In this document: positions 18,832 to 26,028 of the stretch, in pieces | Layout of the letters: each line of letters starts with the position of its first letter | Numbering within the stretch: position 1 is the stretch's first letter | DNA from: Sphingomonadaceae bacterium | GTDB lineage: Bacteria > Pseudomonadota > Alphaproteobacteria > Sphingomonadales > Sphingomonadaceae | Length of the DNA: 27,378 bases | Assembly: GCA_013821585.1 (NCBI GenBank) | Contig: JACDGO010000001.1 | Span: forward strand, 1-27,378 | Direction: 5' to 3' | Notes under the pieces: generated by a model | Seen by the model: only the letters and a program-made list of their open reading frames with translations | What the model was told of the DNA's origin: nothing | Database searches by the model: none | Position numbers and translations under genes: made by a program

Positions 18832-19839
18832 TTAAGACGCTTTTCCCACCACGCTCTCCGGCAAATCCTTCCCGAACACGCGCTGGTAATATTCGGCGAC
18901 CAGACTCCGCTCCGCCTCGTCGCATTTGTTGAGGAACGTCAGCCGGAACGCGAAGCCGGTGTCGCCGAAGATCAGCGCGTTTTGCGCCCAGGTGATGACG
19001 GTGCGCGGACTCATCACCGTCGAGATGTCGCCGTTGATGAAGCCCTGGCGCGTCAGGTCGGCCACCTTGACCATGTCGTCGACTTCCTTCTTGCCGCCTT
19101 CGTGGTCGTATTCGCCGCTCTTCGCGAGAACGATCTGCGCCTCAACCGCGGCGGGTAGGTAGTTCAGGGTCACGATGATGTTCCATCGGTCCATCTGGCC
19201 CTGATTGATCTGCTGCGTGCCGTGATAGAGGCCGCTGGTGTCGCCGAGGCCGACGGTGTTCGCGGTCGAGAACAGGCGGAACCACGGGTTCGGCCGGATC
19301 ACGCGGTTCTGATCGAGAAGCGTCAGCTTCCCCTCGGCCTCGAGCACGCGCTGAATGACGAACATCACGTCGGGGCGACCCGCGTCATATTCGTCGAACA
19401 CCAAGGCGGTCGGCGTCTGGATCGCCCAGGGGAGCAGGCCTTCGCGGAATTCGGTAACCTGCTGCCCCTCGCGCAGCACGATCGCGTCGCGGCCGATCAG
19501 GTCGATTCGGCTGATGTGCGCGTCGAGATTGATGCGGATGCACGGCCAGTTGAGGCGGGCCGCGACCTGCTCGATATGCGTCGACTTGCCGGTGCCGTGA
19601 TAGCCCTGGACCATCACGCGCCGGTTGTGCGCGAAGCCCGCGCAGATCGCGAGCGTGGTGTCCGCGTCGAACACATAGGCGGGATCGAGATCGGGAACGC
19701 GCTCGTCGGCCTCGCTGAACGCCGGGCATTCCATGTGGGTATCGATGCCGAAGATCTCGCGCACCGACACGCGCTTGTCGGGCGCGTCGAGCACGGTTTC
19801 GGCGCGGCTGTCGGGCTGGGCGTTGGGGAGGTCGGTCAT
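18832..19839 (-). CDS. cobS: Cobaltochelatase subunit CobS
   Basis: A 335-residue AAA+ ATPase that forms a complex with CobT and drives CobN-catalysed cobalt insertion. An N-terminal family segment, [21 protein letters not shown], precedes the ATPase core. Walker A GYHGTGKS is at residues 79-86, Walker [13 protein letters not shown] has Asp149-Glu150, and sensor 1 lies in [14 protein letters not shown]. Length and motifs fit the family. The upstream region has only a weak purine-rich site and a large inverted repeat (19880-19986). The thioesterase and cobT follow on the same strand. Confidence 0.96.
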   Translation of the reverse strand: MTDLPNAQPDSRAETVLDAPDKRVSVREIFGIDTHMECPAFSEADERVPDLDPAYVFDADTTLAICAGFAHNRRVMVQGYHGTGKSTHIEQVAARLNWPCIRINLDAHISRIDLIGRDAIVLREGQQVTEFREGLLPWAIQTPTALVFDEYDAGRPDVMFVIQRVLEAEGKLTLLDQNRVIRPNPWFRLFSTANTVGLGDTSGLYHGTQQINQGQMDRWNIIVTLNYLPAAVEAQIVLAKSGEYDHEGGKKEVDDMVKVADLTRQGFINGDISTVMSPRTVITWAQNALIFGDTGFAFRLTFLNKCDEAERSLVAEYYQRVFGKDLPESVVGKAS

Positions 19840-19879
19840 CGCGGGCTCTCAGGAAATGCGCATCCTCCCTAACCGCTCA

Positions 19880-19986
19880 TCCCGAGCGCAGTCGAGGGAC
19901 TAGTTCGAGCGAAGCGAGACTTGCGCGGGTTCAAAAGAAGGAAAGCCTCGGCTGAGCTCGGTGTAGTCCCTCGACTTCGCTCGGGA
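19880..19986. repeat. Long-arm inverted repeat upstream of cobS
   Basis: Two 23-base arms, 19880-19902 and 19964-19986, are reverse complements with one mismatch and contain CGAGCG(C/A)AGTCGAGGGAC. The 61-base loop contains a further GAGCGAAGCGAGA word. It lies between the convergent ends/starts of the HxlR gene (3' end at 20000) and cobS (start 19839). It looks like a dispersed palindromic repeat of the kind common between sphingomonad genes, and could also end HxlR transcripts. Confidence 0.75.
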
Positions 19987-19999
19987 GGAACGGATCCCT

Positions 20000-20692
20000 T
20001 TACGCGATTTTTTCGGGGAGCGGGAACAGGGTGACGAAACGCTCCGCCAGCGCACGGTCGCCTTCGATGCGCACCGATCCGTCGGCTTGCGCGTCGGCGA
20101 GCGGGCGCCCGCCATAGACGACCGCCGCCATCGCGTGCGGGGTCGAATCGAACGTCACATCCGCGCCATCGGGCTCGCCGCGTCGGATGGCGATGCTTTC
20201 CGCGTCGAGCTTCGCGACGAAACTTTCCGCGCCGAGGCGGAATCCGATCTTCGCGTCGATGCCCTTCGCGCGCTCGGCCGAAAGCATCGTGCGGAACGAC
20301 AGCATCAGCGACGCCGCGCTCAAGGGGAGCGTCGGATCGTGGCCGGGCGATCGCGTCGCCCAGCGGCCCATCACCTTGATCACCTCCTCGGCCTCATAGC
20401 CCCAGGGGGTGAGCTCATAGACCTGAACCGACGCAGGCGACGGCAGCTTGCGGCGCGCGGCGACGCCTTCGGCCACCAGCCCCTCGAGCCGCTGGGTGAG
20501 GATGTTCGCGCTGATTCCTGGCAGGCTCGCGCGCAATTCACCGAACCGTCGCGGACCGAACATAAGCTCGCGCACGATCAGCAGCGACCAGCGCTCGCCG
20601 ACCAGTTCTAGCGCGAACGCGGTGCCGCATGCATCGTCATACCAGCGGTTTTTAGCCGTTTTTGAAGCTTGAGTCACTTTTTCTAACTTCAT
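20000..20692 (-). CDS. HxlR-family regulator with C-terminal SCP2-like domain
   Basis: A 230-residue transcription factor. Residues about 18-115 form the HxlR/MarR-like winged helix: CGTAFALELVGERWSLLIVRELMFGPRRFGELR, GISANILTQRLEGL and the wing ending in YELTPWG. Cys22 sits where redox- or aldehyde-sensing family members place a cysteine. Residues about 125-225 resemble an SCP2 sterol-carrier-like pocket (late segment DGSVRIEGDRALAERFVTLFPLP), a plausible ligand-binding part. It is divergent from the VOC/GST cassette and is its likely regulator. ATG 20692 lies only 2-3 bases from the predicted transcription start, so the message may be leaderless; GTG 20677 is an alternative start. Confidence 0.9.
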   Translation of the reverse strand: MKLEKVTQASKTAKNRWYDDACGTAFALELVGERWSLLIVRELMFGPRRFGELRASLPGISANILTQRLEGLVAEGVAARRKLPSPASVQVYELTPWGYEAEEVIKVMGRWATRSPGHDPTLPLSAASLMLSFRTMLSAERAKGIDAKIGFRLGAESFVAKLDAESIAIRRGEPDGADVTFDSTPHAMAAVVYGGRPLADAQADGSVRIEGDRALAERFVTLFPLPEKIA

Positions 20693-20700
20693 GGTTGTTT

Positions 20701-20729
20701 TTTATAACCGAGTCGTGCATCAATGTCAA
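20701..20729 (-). promoter_or_regulatory. Near-consensus sigma70 promoter for the HxlR gene
   Basis: On the minus strand, -35 TTGACA (20724-20729, full consensus) and -10 TATAAA (20701-20706) are separated by exactly 17 bases. Transcription would start at about 20694-20695, nearly at the ATG (20692). Such a strong promoter fits an autorepressed regulator. Confidence 0.75.
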
Positions 20730-20748
20730 ATCCCGAGTCGTTTCGGGA
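20708..20748. promoter_or_regulatory. Candidate HxlR operator repeats
   Basis: The word CCGAGTCGT occurs twice in direct orientation, at 20708-20716 and 20733-20741, 25 bases apart. One copy sits inside the -10/-35 spacer of the HxlR promoter and the other just beyond its -35. The second copy is part of a perfect palindrome TCCCGA-N6-TCGGGA (20731-20748), ending 16 bases before the VOC start codon. Placement fits repression of both divergent transcripts, but binding is inferred. Confidence 0.5.
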
Positions 20749-20763
20749 AAAGGGAGGCAAGAG

Positions 20764-21195
20764 ATGAGCCAGATCATTTTCGTGAACCTGCCCGTCGCCG
20801 ATCTCGCGCGATCGAAAGCGTTCTACGAAGCGATCGGCGCGGCCAATAATCCCAAGTTCACCGACGAGACGGCCGCCTGCATGGTCGTCAGCGACACGAT
20901 CTACGTCATGCTGATGACACATGACAAATGGCGGCAGTTCACATCGAAACCGATCGTCGACGCGCACAAGAGCGCGCAGGTGCTGCTGTGCCTGTCGGCC
21001 GGCAGCAAGGACGAGGTGAACGCCTATGTCGAGAAGGCGGTTGCGGCGGGCGGCGTCGGCGATCCAAGCCCGATCGACGATCACCACTTCATGTATGGCC
21101 GCAGCTTCGAAGATCCCGACGGCCATGGCTGGGGCATAAACTGGATGGACGCCGCCGCCGCCGAGCTGGGCGCCTCGGCGTTCGAAGCGGCCTGA
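20764..21195 (+). CDS. VOC family protein, first gene of the cassette
   Basis: A 143-residue glyoxalase/extradiol-dioxygenase-fold protein. MSQIIFVNLPVADLARSKAFYEAIG is the standard first VOC strand-helix. The second half ends with MYGRSFEDPDGHGWGINWMD, the late signature with an Asp-Pro-Asp-Gly turn. ATG 20764 follows GGGAGG. It is the promoter-proximal gene opposite the HxlR regulator and probably the most strongly induced. Reaction and substrate cannot be read; candidates include a glutathione-conjugate lyase-like or antibiotic-binding role. Confidence 0.9.
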   Translation: MSQIIFVNLPVADLARSKAFYEAIGAANNPKFTDETAACMVVSDTIYVMLMTHDKWRQFTSKPIVDAHKSAQVLLCLSAGSKDEVNAYVEKAVAAGGVGDPSPIDDHHFMYGRSFEDPDGHGWGINWMDAAAAELGASAFEAA

Positions 21196-21218
21196 ACGCT
21201 TCAGAACGGAGACGCGCC

Positions 21219-21323
21219 ATGACCCTGAAGCACAACATTTTGACCGGCCTTCTCAGCTTTTCGGCGATGCTGCTCGCCATCCTCGGCCACAGCGCGATCG
21301 CCGGAACGGCGCCCTTCGCCTGA
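21219..21323 (+). CDS. 34-residue hydrophobic peptide
   Basis: A short frame reads MTLKHNILTGLLSFSAMLL, then AILGHSAIAGTAPFA and TGA. It has one hydrophobic segment (about residues 8-25) and an AxA-like end that could be a signal-peptidase site. A GGAG site lies 8 bases before the ATG, and the gene fits between two cassette members without overlap. It could be a small membrane protein or the start of an eroded secreted protein. No family is recognised. Confidence 0.5.
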   Translation: MTLKHNILTGLLSFSAMLLAILGHSAIAGTAPFA

Positions 21324-21349
21324 TCGGCCAACCGACAAGGAGAGACATC

Positions 21350-21787
21350 ATGACCACAGCAACCTTGACCCGGCCCTTGCCGACCGCCGCCACGGCGGGC
21401 GCGACAGGCCCGCGCGCATCATCGCCGGCCGCGTGCTCAGCGGGCTCGTTATCGCGTTCATGGGAATGGACGCCGCGATGAAGCTGCTGATGCTCAAGCC
21501 CATGATCACGGCGAGCGTCCAGCTCGGCTGGCCGGCCGACGCGACGACCGTCCGCGGCCTCGCGCTGGTGCTTCTCGCATCGACGTTGCTCAACCTCGTG
21601 CCGCGCACCGCCGTTCTCGGCGCGATCCTGCTCACCGCCTATCTCGGCGGAGCGGTCGACGCACGTCCGGGTGGGCAACCCGCTCTTCAGCCACACGTTG
21701 TTCGGCGTGTATCTGGACGTGATGCTGTGGGGCGGCCTGTGGCTGCGCGACCCACGGTTGCGCGCGCTCATGCCCATCGTGAAATAA
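21350..21787 (+). pseudogene. DoxX-like membrane protein gene with two frameshifts
   Basis: The start ATG 21350 follows AAGGAGAGA and reads MTTATLTRPLPTAATAGATG. The conserved body RIIAGRVLSGLVIAFMGMDAAMKLL through AILLTAYLGGAV is in another frame, and the C-terminus THVRVGNPLFSHTLFGVYL through LWGGLWLRDPRLRALMPIVK with TAA 21785 returns to the first. Breaks lie near 21408-21413 (one base missing fits) and 21656-21661. The pieces together make the four-helix DoxX/DoxD-like family, small membrane proteins often found with redox-stress genes. As written only fragments can be produced. A GTG at 21433 opens the middle frame but runs on into the next gene. Confidence 0.8.
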
Positions 21788-21798
21788 GGAGAGAGACG

Positions 21799-22278
21799 AT
21801 GACCGAAGCAACCAGCCCCGCGACGGCGAACACCATCCGCATGGTCGCCCCGCACCTCGTCTGCGACGGCGCTGCCGACGCGATCGAATTCTACAAAAAG
21901 GCGTTCGGCGCGGAGGAAATGACGCGGCTGCCCGGACCCGACGGCAGGCTGATGCACGCCGCCCTGAAGCTCAACGGCGCGATTGTGATGCTGGTCGACG
22001 AGAACAAGACCTACGGCATGCTCGGCCCCAAGGCGTTGGGCGGGACGCCGGTGACGATCCACTTGAACGTCCCCGACGTCGACGCCGCGACGGAGCGCGC
22101 GGTCGCCGCCGGCGCGGAGGTTACCATGCCGGTCGCCGACATGTTCTGGGGCGATCGCTACGGCCAGATCAAGGATCCGTTCGGCCATAGCTGGTCGATC
22201 GCGACGCCGCTGCGCGCCGCGCCGTTGACCGAGGCCGAACTCCAGGAGGCCGCGAAACGGGCATTTGCCCCCGCCTGA
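21799..22278 (+). CDS. PhnB-like VOC family protein
   Basis: A 159-residue VOC protein of the PhnB/glyoxalase-like type. The early segment MVAPHLVCDGAADAIEFYKKAFGAEE is typical, followed by HAALKLNGAIVMLVDE, TIHLNVPDVDAATERAVAAGAEV and FWGDRYGQIKDPFGHSWSIATP. The last is the family's closing motif with Gly-Asp-Arg-x-Gly and Asp-Pro-Phe-Gly-His. It lacks an obvious membrane segment. ATG 21799 follows AAGGAGAGAGACG. The open frame extends far upstream through the DoxX-like fragment, but the ribosome site and the family N-terminus fix this start. Confidence 0.92.
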   Translation: MTEATSPATANTIRMVAPHLVCDGAADAIEFYKKAFGAEEMTRLPGPDGRLMHAALKLNGAIVMLVDENKTYGMLGPKALGGTPVTIHLNVPDVDAATERAVAAGAEVTMPVADMFWGDRYGQIKDPFGHSWSIATPLRAAPLTEAELQEAAKRAFAPA

Positions 22279-22290
22279 ACCGTTTCCGCA

Positions 22291-22322
22291 GCGCCGGACC
22301 GCTTCCCCTCGCGGTCCGGCGC
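22291..22322 (+). terminator. Perfect 12-bp hairpin inside the cassette
   Basis: GCGCCGGACCGC (22291-22302), an 8-base loop TTCCCCTC and GCGGTCCGGCGC (22311-22322) form a perfect stem 13 bases after the VOC stop. No long U-tract follows, only CCCGTTT. It may end part of the transcripts, stabilise the upstream message or mark a processing site. Confidence 0.6.
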
Positions 22323-22347
22323 ATCCCGTTTCAAGGAGGATCATGAG

Positions 22348-23016
22348 ATGCCGATCGACCCCAACGCCGCCATCGAAGTGACCGCCTTCAAGTGGGTGCC
22401 CGATTTCGCGCGAGGATTCGTGCGCGACCTGCGCGTCCGCTGGGCGCTCGAGGAAATCGGCCTGCCCTATCGCGTCCGCCTGATCGGCGGCGAGGGAGAC
22501 CGGCCGGCAGACTATTGGCTGGACCAGCCCTTCGGCCAGGTTCCCGTCTACAAGGAAGGCGATCTGACGCTGTTCGAATCGGGCGCCATCCTGATCCACA
22601 TCGGCGAAAAGGACGAGCGGCTGCTGCCCCGCGACGCGAACGGCCGCGCCCGCGCGATCATGTGGCTGATCGCCGCGCTCAATAGCATCGAGCCGCAATC
22701 CGGACAGCTCACCGCGATCGACGTCTTCGATCGCGGTGCCGAATGGGGCAAGCTGCGCCGCCCGCGGGTCGTCGAGATCGTCGAACAGCGCCTGTCGCGA
22801 CTGTCGGACTGGCTGGGCGGCAAGGAATGGCTGGAGGGGCGCTTCACCGTCGGCGACATAATGATGGTCGATGCGCTTCGCGGAATAAGCGACGACAGCC
22901 TGCTCGCCCGCCACGCCAATCTTGCCGCCTATGTCGCGCGCGGGACCGCGCGCCCCGCCTTCCGGCGCGCGATGGACGCCCAAATTGCGAACTTCGCCGA
23001 ACTCGAAGCCGCCTGA
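22348..23016 (+). CDS. Glutathione S-transferase family protein
   Basis: A 222-residue GST with an N-terminal thioredoxin-like domain (about 1-90) and a helical C-terminal domain. The opening KWVPDFARGFVRDLRVRWALEEIGLPY, then FGQVPVYKEGDLTLFESGAILIHIGE, gives the cis-Pro (QVPV) and the ESGA glutathione-binding turn. The C-terminal ERFTVGDIMMVDALR-like segment here reads GRFTVGDIMMVDALRG. The usual catalytic Tyr/Ser/Cys near residue 15-20 is not obvious, so the catalytic residue is uncertain. AAGGAGGA stands 7 bases before ATG 22348. It is the first gene after the intra-cassette hairpin. Confidence 0.9.
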   Translation: MPIDPNAAIEVTAFKWVPDFARGFVRDLRVRWALEEIGLPYRVRLIGGEGDRPADYWLDQPFGQVPVYKEGDLTLFESGAILIHIGEKDERLLPRDANGRARAIMWLIAALNSIEPQSGQLTAIDVFDRGAEWGKLRRPRVVEIVEQRLSRLSDWLGGKEWLEGRFTVGDIMMVDALRGISDDSLLARHANLAAYVARGTARPAFRRAMDAQIANFAELEAA

Positions 23017-23038
23017 TTACATCAAGAGGAGAGAAGCA

Positions 23039-23389
23039 ATGAGCTATATCGACGGATTCATCATCGCCGCCCCGACCGCGGACAAGGCCAAATTCATCGA
23101 CCATGCCAACCGCATGGACAAGATATTCCTCGAATTCGGCGCGCTCAGCATCGTCGAAGGATGGGGCGACGACGTGAAGGACGGCAAGGTCACCGACTTC
23201 AAGCGCGCCGTGCAGGCAAAGGACGACGAAACGGTCGTGTTCAGCTGGATCATCTGGCCCGACAAGGCGACGCGCGACGCGGCAAGCGAGAAGATGATGA
23301 ACGACCCGCGCATGAAAGAGCCGATGCCGTTCGACGGCAAGCGCATGATCTATGGCGGCTTCACGCCGATCGTGGAACTCGAAGGTTAA
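23039..23389 (+). CDS. DUF1428 family protein
   Basis: A 116-residue protein matching DUF1428 (YbaA-like, dimeric alpha-beta barrel fold). Family pieces are SYIDGFIIAAPTADKAKFIDHA at the start, WGDDVKDGKVTDFKRAVQAKDDETVVFSWI in the middle, and DPRMKEPMPFDGKRMIYGGFTPIVE at the end. The biochemical role is unknown. In other genomes the family recurs next to VOC, YciI and DUF899 genes. GAGGAGAGA precedes ATG 23039. Gaps to its neighbours are only 22 and 12 bases, so it is part of the same transcription unit. Confidence 0.92.
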   Translation: MSYIDGFIIAAPTADKAKFIDHANRMDKIFLEFGALSIVEGWGDDVKDGKVTDFKRAVQAKDDETVVFSWIIWPDKATRDAASEKMMNDPRMKEPMPFDGKRMIYGGFTPIVELEG

Positions 23390-23401
23390 AGGAGAGCAAC
23401 G

Positions 23402-24184
23402 ATGCCCAATCCCGAAGGCACCCCGATCTGGTACGAGCTGCTGACCGCCGATCCCGACGCGTCGAAGAAATTCTACGACCACGTCATCGGCTGGACGGTC
23501 GATGCCGAGCCGATGAGTTCCGAGATGGATTATCGCGGAATCTCGACATCGGACGGCGGTATGGTTGGGGGCGTGATGCGCCTTTCCGACGACATGGCGG
23601 CGAACGGCGGGAAGCCGACCTGGCTATTCTACATCGGAGTCGATGACGTCGATGCGTCGGTCGAGAAGATCAAGGCGAACGGCGGCAGCGTCCATCTGCC
23701 GCCCTGGGACATTCCCGGCGTCGGGCGCATCGCGATGGTGTCCGATCCGCAGGGCATTCCCTTTTATGTCATGCGCGGCGCGAGCGAGGAGAACAGCACC
23801 GCGTTCGACCGGATGGGCATGGGCAAGTGCAACTGGAACGAGCTCAATACGCCTGACCAGGCGGGCGCGAACCAGTTCTACGCTGACACGTTCGGCTGGA
23901 CCTATCCCGACAAGATGCCGATGGGCGAAATGGGCGATTACGTATTCATCGACGCGGCCGGACAGACGATCGGCGCGACGATGCAGCACCAGCCCAACAG
24001 CCCGCCGCCCGCTTGGCGCTTCTATTTCCGCACCCCCGACATCGAAGCGACCGCCGCCAAGGTCGGCGAGGCGGGCGGCAGCGTGATGATGGGCCCGATG
24101 GAAGTCCCCGGCGGCGACCGCATCATCGTCGGCACCGACCTGCACGGCGTCGTGTTCGGCGCGGTCGGCCCCGGCAACCAATAA
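23402..24184 (+). CDS. Two-domain VOC family protein
   Basis: A 260-residue protein with two complete VOC units, about residues 5-125 and 137-257. Unit one opens with TPIWYELLTADPDASKKFYDHVIGW and closes with VSDPQGIPFYVM. Unit two opens with CNWNELNTPDQAGANQFYADTFGW and closes with VGTDLHGVVFGAVGP. This fused form resembles the hydroxylase/glyoxalase-like proteins annotated near antibiotic-biosynthesis genes (CFP-30B-like). Metal ligands cannot be assigned with certainty. AAGGAGAGC precedes ATG 23402. Confidence 0.92.
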   Translation: MPNPEGTPIWYELLTADPDASKKFYDHVIGWTVDAEPMSSEMDYRGISTSDGGMVGGVMRLSDDMAANGGKPTWLFYIGVDDVDASVEKIKANGGSVHLPPWDIPGVGRIAMVSDPQGIPFYVMRGASEENSTAFDRMGMGKCNWNELNTPDQAGANQFYADTFGWTYPDKMPMGEMGDYVFIDAAGQTIGATMQHQPNSPPPAWRFYFRTPDIEATAAKVGEAGGSVMMGPMEVPGGDRIIVGTDLHGVVFGAVGPGNQ

Positions 24185-24207
24185 CCTCAGGACCAAGGAG
24201 AGAGAAA

Positions 24208-24705
24208 ATGGCGAATAAGATGACCACCTGCCTGTGGTTCGACCACGGCAAGGCCCGCGAGGCGGCCGAATTCTATGCCAGCGTGTTCCCCGACACCCAT
24301 GTCGATGCGCGCCACGCCGCGGCCGCCGACTATCCCAGCGGCAAGGCGGGCGACGAGCTGACGGTCGAGTTCACGTTGCTCGGCCAGTCGTTCGTCGGCT
24401 TGAACGGCGGCTCGAACTTCACCCCCAACGAAGCGGTCAGCTTTCAGGTCTTCACCGACGATCAGGAAGAGACCGACCGCTATTGGAACGCGATCGTCGG
24501 CAATGGCGGGGCGGAAAGCATGTGCAGCTGGTGCAACGACCGCTGGGGCTTCTCCTGGCAGATCGTCCCGCGCGCCCTGATGGCGGGGATGGCCGATCCC
24601 GACAAGGCCGCCGCCAAGCGCGTGATGGAGGCGATGATGACGATGAAAAAAATCGACATCGCCAGGATCGAGGCCGCGCGCGCCGGAGAGACGGCGGATG
24701 CGTAG
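24208..24705 (+). CDS. PhnB/3-demethylubiquinone methyltransferase-like VOC protein
   Basis: A 165-residue protein of the PhnB-like VOC branch (Pfam '3-dmu-9_3-mt' type, a historical misname). Characteristic strings are TTCLWFDHGKAREAAEFYASVFPDT, VEFTLLGQSFVGLNGG, NEAVSFQVFTDDQEETDRYWNAIV and the end WGFSWQIVPRAL. The latter is usually followed by a helix ending with KRVMEAMMTMKKIDI, as here. ATG 24208 follows AAGGAGAGAG. Its 3' end overlaps the next start by eight bases, indicating coupling. Confidence 0.93.
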   Translation: MANKMTTCLWFDHGKAREAAEFYASVFPDTHVDARHAAAADYPSGKAGDELTVEFTLLGQSFVGLNGGSNFTPNEAVSFQVFTDDQEETDRYWNAIVGNGGAESMCSWCNDRWGFSWQIVPRALMAGMADPDKAAAKRVMEAMMTMKKIDIARIEAARAGETADA

Positions 24706-25360
24706 AATCATTGGCGGCGTCTTCCAGTCGCTCGACGGCGTGATGCAGGCGCCGGGCGGCCCGTCGGAAGACCCGACCGGCGGCTTCGCGCACGGCGGCT
24801 GGATGTTTCCCGTCGCCGACGAGACGGTCGGCGAGGCGATCGGCGCGTTTTTTTCCGGGCCGTACGACCTGCTGCTCGGGCGGCGGACCTACGACATCTT
24901 CGCCGCCTACTGGCCCTATGCCGAGGGCGAGGGCGCGGCGATGGGCGCGGCGTTCACCGCGGCGAACAAATACGTCCTGACGCGCGGCGAGCAGGAATTG
25001 CCGTGGGAGAACAGCCACCGGCTGCGCGGCATGGACGACGTCGCGGCATTGAAGCAGGGCGACGGCCCCGCTCTGCTGATCCAGGGGTCGAGCACGATCT
25101 ATCCCGCACTGCTTGCCGCCGGGCTGCTCGACCGACTGCGCGTCTACACCTTCCCGCTCGTGCTCGGCCCGGGCAAGCGCCTGTTCGGCGAGGGCACGCC
25201 GCCCGGCACGCTCAAGATGGTCGATCACAAGGTGTCGCCCGGCGGCGTCGTCATCGCGACCTACAAGCCCGCCGGCCCGGTCGCGACAGGATCGTTCGGG
25301 CAGATCGACAGCCCGCGCGAGGAGGAACGTCAGCGGCGGATGAAGGAGCGGACGTGGTGA
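24698..25360 (+). CDS. Dihydrofolate reductase-like (RibD C-terminal) protein
   Basis: A 220-residue protein of the DHFR/RibD-C fold (YyaP/YwjB type), which binds NADPH. Signature segments are MRRIIGGVFQSLDGVMQAPGG at the start, DLLLGRRTYDIFAAYWP for the cofactor helix, and GPALLIQGSSTIYPALLAAGLLDRLRVYTFPLVLGPGKRLF at the end. The last 30 residues are a polar extension rich in Glu and Arg (PREEERQRRMKERTW). It may be an NADPH-dependent reductase of a small carbonyl or quinone-like substrate. It overlaps the upstream VOC gene by 8 bases and the downstream GST by 4. Confidence 0.9.
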   Translation: MRRIIGGVFQSLDGVMQAPGGPSEDPTGGFAHGGWMFPVADETVGEAIGAFFSGPYDLLLGRRTYDIFAAYWPYAEGEGAAMGAAFTAANKYVLTRGEQELPWENSHRLRGMDDVAALKQGDGPALLIQGSSTIYPALLAAGLLDRLRVYTFPLVLGPGKRLFGEGTPPGTLKMVDHKVSPGGVVIATYKPAGPVATGSFGQIDSPREEERQRRMKERTW

Positions 25361-26016
25361 TCCAGCTCTTCGGCCATCCCTTCTCGTCCTACACGTGGAA
25401 GGCGTTGATCCCGCTTTATGAGAACGAAACCCCGTTCGAGTTCCGCGAGCTCGGCCCCGATTATGCCGACAACGGCGCGGAGCTGGCGCGGCGCTGGCCG
25501 GTCGCCAAGTTCCCGCTGCTGACGGACGGCGACGAAACGGTGATGGAGACGACCAGCATCGTCGAATATCTCGACGCGGTCCATCCGGGCGCGACCCGCT
25601 TCATTCCCGACGATGCGGCGGTCGCGCGCGAGGTCCGGATGCTCGACCGCATCTTCGACAATTACATGATGGGGCCGATGCAGGCGGTGGTGGGCGAGCA
25701 TCTGCCATTTATCACGGAGCGGCCCGATCTCGCGCGTGTGGCCCGGGCACGGGGCGCGCTCGACACGATCTATACCTGGCTGGACGCGCGCATGGCCGGG
25801 CGCGAATGGGCGGTCGGCGACGGCTTCACGCTCGCCGACTGCGCCGCCGCGCCCAGCCTGTTCTACGCCGACTGGGTCCATCCTAACGACGGGCGCTTCC
25901 CGCACCTCTCCGCCTATCGCGCGCGGTTGCTCGCCCGCCCCTCGGTCGCGCGCTGCGTCAACGAGGCGCGGCCCTATCGCTCCATTTTCCCGCTTGGCGC
26001 GCCCGATCGCGATTGA
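25357..26016 (+). CDS. Second glutathione S-transferase
   Basis: A 219-residue GST. The N-terminal thioredoxin fold begins IQLFGHPFSSYTWKALIPLYENETPFEFREL, where the Ser pair at residues about 9-10 is in the catalytic Ser/Tyr position. Then AKFPLLTDGDETVMETTSIVEYLD gives the cis-Pro and the Glu-Thr glutathione turn. The C-terminal helical domain contains AVGDGFTLADCAAAPSLFYAD. I choose GTG 25357, overlapping the TGA of the DHFR-like gene in GTGA, with AAGGAG upstream; GTG 25354 would add one residue. It is unlike the first GST and probably handles a different substrate. Confidence 0.92.
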   Translation: MIQLFGHPFSSYTWKALIPLYENETPFEFRELGPDYADNGAELARRWPVAKFPLLTDGDETVMETTSIVEYLDAVHPGATRFIPDDAAVAREVRMLDRIFDNYMMGPMQAVVGEHLPFITERPDLARVARARGALDTIYTWLDARMAGREWAVGDGFTLADCAAAPSLFYADWVHPNDGRFPHLSAYRARLLARPSVARCVNEARPYRSIFPLGAPDRD

Positions 26017-26028
26017 AGGAGCCTCCAC

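Noticed and set aside
21433..21798. N-terminal extension of the second VOC protein
   Set aside because: The extension is the middle of the DoxX-like remnant plus out-of-frame sequence; ATG 21799 has an AAGGAGAGA site.
21253..22983. 576-codon minus-strand frame opposite the cassette
   Set aside because: Runs antisense through four recognised genes or gene remnants with ribosome sites; no domain seen.
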